NCBI GenBank assembly: GCA_035275805.1
Contig: DATEMG010000308.1
Coordinates: forward strand, 1 to 8,481
Direction of reading: 5' to 3'
Origin: JAJVID01 sp035275805
Lineage (GTDB): Bacteria; Acidobacteriota; Blastocatellia; RBC074
DNA length: 8,481 nt
Of this stretch, positions 6,695 through 8,481 are shown in pieces (position 1 is the first letter of the stretch; the number at the start of each line of letters is the position of its first letter). A program made the position numbers and the translations under genes. The notes under the pieces are model-generated. The model did not search any database. It was not told where the DNA came from and worked only from the letters and a program-made list of their open reading frames with translations.

Positions 6695-8401
6695 CTACCG
6701 CCAGAACTTACGCGAGACTACACGAACGTTGGGCGGATTTCCATCCAAATCGCCGTATATCCAGCCCTTGTTGGTCTCGACGCCCGGCTCCTTCGTGGCC
6801 CAGCTGCTGACTCGAATCTGGAGCCAATTGTTGTCCGCCCTTTCGAGCACCTCATGACGCGTGCCCTTGGCGACCGATCCGAGAACCTTTTCCCTTTCCC
6901 GCGACCCCGATGGCTCCCTGCGAACGTTCAACCCGTCCGTTACTATTTCGACTTCGGTCGGGGGGCCGAAACCGAAAGGCGCAGGCTGGCTGCTAACGTA
7001 TTTATAGACGCTGACAATCGCGCCCCAAAAGGCGATAGCGAAAAGGCCGATGAAGATTCTGCGCCGCACCTTCCAGTTAAATTTATCAACGGCCTTTTTC
7101 GCCCGCCCGGGCTTAGGCGGTTCGGCCTTCGTTCGCTGTTCGGCCTTCGCCGGCGGTTTTGAATCGCCCCGGACCGCCGGCGGCTCGACTTCCACCTGGC
7201 TCTGGACTACGGGAGCGGGGCGCCTCTCCTGTAATTCGATGAAGAATTTCGACGAACGGTCGCCCGGCATCGTTTTTTGCGCCGGTTGCGCCTGACGGAA
7301 ATCATTATTATCGAACGCGAACTGGATCGGCGGCTTTTGAACGGCGGGTGGCTTTTCAACCAGCGTCGCGGTCGCAAAACTGGCTTGCAAGGGAGCCGTA
7401 GCCAACGCCGGATCGAAATCAGGCTGCGCGGGGCCTTTGGGAAGCGCCCCGGGAGTAACGTTTAGCCTCGGCCTGATTATCGTAGCGTCATCGGCGTCCT
7501 CAAGCGTCTCAGGCGCCTTCTTCTCTTCGCCGACGGAGGCGACCTGCGCCAGGTCGCTCCAGAACTCGATCACCGACGCGTAGCGCGCCGCCGGGTTGTC
7601 GTCGGTCGCGCGACGCAACACTTCTAGCAGGCGCCGCCTCACTGGTTCATCTATCGAATCCGCGGGCAGGAAGGTTATCGGGTCGCATGTGAACTGGCTG
7701 GGCGCCCGCCCGCAAACGACGGTGTAGAAGCTCTTGGCCAGAGAATAGATGTCCGCCGAGGCTGTCAAACGGCTGCGCGTCCCTTCTCCGTAGGCTTCGC
7801 CGGGATGATGCTCGGGCGGGGCGTAAAGATCGGCGCCGACGCGGGTGATCTCGTTGTCTTCGCCCGTAGCCATTTTGGCCACGCCGAAGTCTGCGATCTT
7901 CAGCGTGCGGTGATCTCCGCTCAGCAGAAGATTGTTCGGTTTGAGGTCTCGGTGAATGAACCCCTTGTCGTGGGCGTATGCCAGAGCCTCGCAGGCCTGT
8001 TTGAAATATAGGAGCGCCTCATCAAGAGGCAGGGCGGCGCCAAGGCGGGAGCGGCAAAGTTTGAGCAGGTCGCCGCCTGGCATGTATTCGAGCGACAGGT
8101 AATAAAAAGGCGTACCGCGCAGGTCGGCGGCGGCGCCGTGTCCCCACCGCAGAATCACGTGCGGATGGCGCACGGCGTCGAGCGCGACGGCCTCGTTCTG
8201 GAAGTTTTCGATCAACGTCCGCTCCAGATCGGCGTCAGGCGTGCCTTGCAGGCTGGTGTTGAGCGCCTTGAGCACAACCTCCTTCCTGTCCGCCTCGCGA
8301 TCGCGCGCGACGAAAATTTCCGCGAAGCTGCCACGGTTCAACCGTTCCACCACTTCGTAGCGTTCGTCGACCAGACTGTTTTCAAGTTTCAGTTCAGGCA
8401 T
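6695..8401 (-). CDS. Membrane Ser/Thr protein kinase with C-terminal SH3b domain
   Basis: The protein has 568 residues. Residues about 12-290 are a Hanks-type kinase domain: nucleotide loop LNRGSFAEIF (21-30), ATP-anchoring Lys45 in VVLK, helix-C Glu70, catalytic HRDLKPNN (150-157, D152), DFG (171-173) and APPE (194-197). The essential residues are intact, but the Gly loop is degenerate (Asn and Ala replace the first and third Gly). Residues about 295-447 are a Pro/Ala/Lys-rich cytoplasmic linker with DADDATIIRPR (T307). One membrane helix (about 448-469) is followed by an outside domain (about 483-568) with GLNVRREPS and NNWLQIRV, typical of bacterial SH3 (SH3b) folds that bind cell wall or peptides. 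It may therefore sense the envelope. The start at 8401 is preferred over an in-frame ATG at 8476, because the intervening codons lie in a tandem repeat. No good Shine-Dalgarno sequence is visible. The FHA gene follows. Confidence 0.93.
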   Translation of the reverse strand: MPELKLENSLVDERYEVVERLNRGSFAEIFVARDREADRKEVVLKALNTSLQGTPDADLERTLIENFQNEAVALDAVRHPHVILRWGHGAAADLRGTPFYYLSLEYMPGGDLLKLCRSRLGAALPLDEALLYFKQACEALAYAHDKGFIHRDLKPNNLLLSGDHRTLKIADFGVAKMATGEDNEITRVGADLYAPPEHHPGEAYGEGTRSRLTASADIYSLAKSFYTVVCGRAPSQFTCDPITFLPADSIDEPVRRRLLEVLRRATDDNPAARYASVIEFWSDLAQVASVGEEKKAPETLEDADDATIIRPRLNVTPGALPKGPAQPDFDPALATAPLQASFATATLVEKPPAVQKPPIQFAFDNNDFRQAQPAQKTMPGDRSSKFFIELQERRPAPVVQSQVEVEPPAVRGDSKPPAKAEQRTKAEPPKPGRAKKAVDKFNWKVRRRIFIGLFAIAFWGAIVSVYKYVSSQPAPFGFGPPTEVEIVTDGLNVRREPSGSREREKVLGSVAKGTRHEVLERADNNWLQIRVSSWATKEPGVETNKGWIYGDLDGNPPNVRVVSRKFWR

Positions 8402-8411
8402 CTTTACATTT

Positions 8412-8481
8412 GGGGAATGGGGAGTGGGGAGTGGGGAGTGGGGAGTGGGGAGGAACTTCCCTTCCCCCTTCCCCATTCCCC
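8412..8481. repeat. GGGGAGT tandem repeat (period 7) with inverted partner, cut by the window edge
   Basis: Six tandem heptamers run from 8412 to 8453: GGGGAAT, four GGGGAGT, and GGGGAGG. After a short AACTTCC segment the sequence turns to C-rich, and the outer 12 bases GGGGAATGGGGA (8412-8423) are exactly complementary to 8470-8481. This forms an inverted repeat with a partly degenerate inner arm. It lies 10 nt upstream of the kinase ATG and takes the place of a normal leader. The unit resembles the heptamers of cyanobacterial short tandemly repeated repetitive (STRR) sequences, as I recall them. The element may continue beyond the window. Confidence 0.88.

Noticed and set aside
8412..8453. 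CRISPR array
   Set aside because: The units are contiguous heptamers without spacers, and no cas gene is present.
8402..8476. Kinase start at 8476, adding 25 residues
   Set aside because: The added residues (TPHSPLP-type repeats) are translated tandem heptamers, and the kinase domain begins normally after the ATG at 8401. Kept only as a possible regulatory question.

Overview
The window looks like chromosomal DNA of a GC-rich Gram-negative bacterium, most likely Acidobacteriota (Blastocatellia/Pyrinomonadales-like). That placement is inference. It rests on the S9 peptidase subtype, the short Cys-rich domain followed by a membrane helix, the kinase/FHA pair, and intergenic palindromes of a kind I associate with these genomes. 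No rRNA, tRNA, CRISPR array, phage gene or transposase gene is visible.

Layout. The left end (1-510, + strand) is the C-terminal third of an aldehyde dehydrogenase resembling 2,5-dioxovalerate (alpha-ketoglutaric semialdehyde) dehydrogenase. A non-coding stretch (511-895) follows. It holds a 34-bp perfect inverted repeat inside a putative 178-bp MITE/REPIN-like element flanked by exact 10-bp direct repeats. Next is a small + strand gene (896-1453) for a Cys-rich, single-helix membrane protein. It converges on a long minus-strand block.

The minus-strand block, in transcription order from the right edge, is: a membrane Ser/Thr kinase with a C-terminal SH3b domain (8401-6695); an FhaA-like FHA-domain protein (6655-5789); an exported protein with a methyltransferase-like Gly motif, resembling LIC_10091 (5676-4516); an exported S9 prolyl-oligopeptidase-family peptidase (4413-2236); a DoxX-family membrane protein (2234-1827); and a MmcQ/YjbR-family protein (1849-1472). 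The last three are tightly packed (1-nt gap, then 23-nt overlap) and look co-transcribed. The kinase and FHA genes, 39 nt apart, look like a signalling pair, and both proteins carry the same short Thr motif (D-x-T-[IV]-[IV]-R-P-R) in their linkers.

The most unusual signal is between the genes. Each of the two larger gaps of the minus block, and the kinase upstream edge, is occupied by an inverted repeat whose arms are made of short tandem units. The units differ in sequence and period: CACGAAG with period 10, ATAGGANNT with period 9, and GGGGAGT with period 7. The architecture is the same in all three, and the first two elements begin exactly 5 nt after the preceding stop codon. I propose a class of intergenic hairpins built from inverted tandem repeats, which may act as terminators or mRNA 3'-end structures. 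Function is inference.
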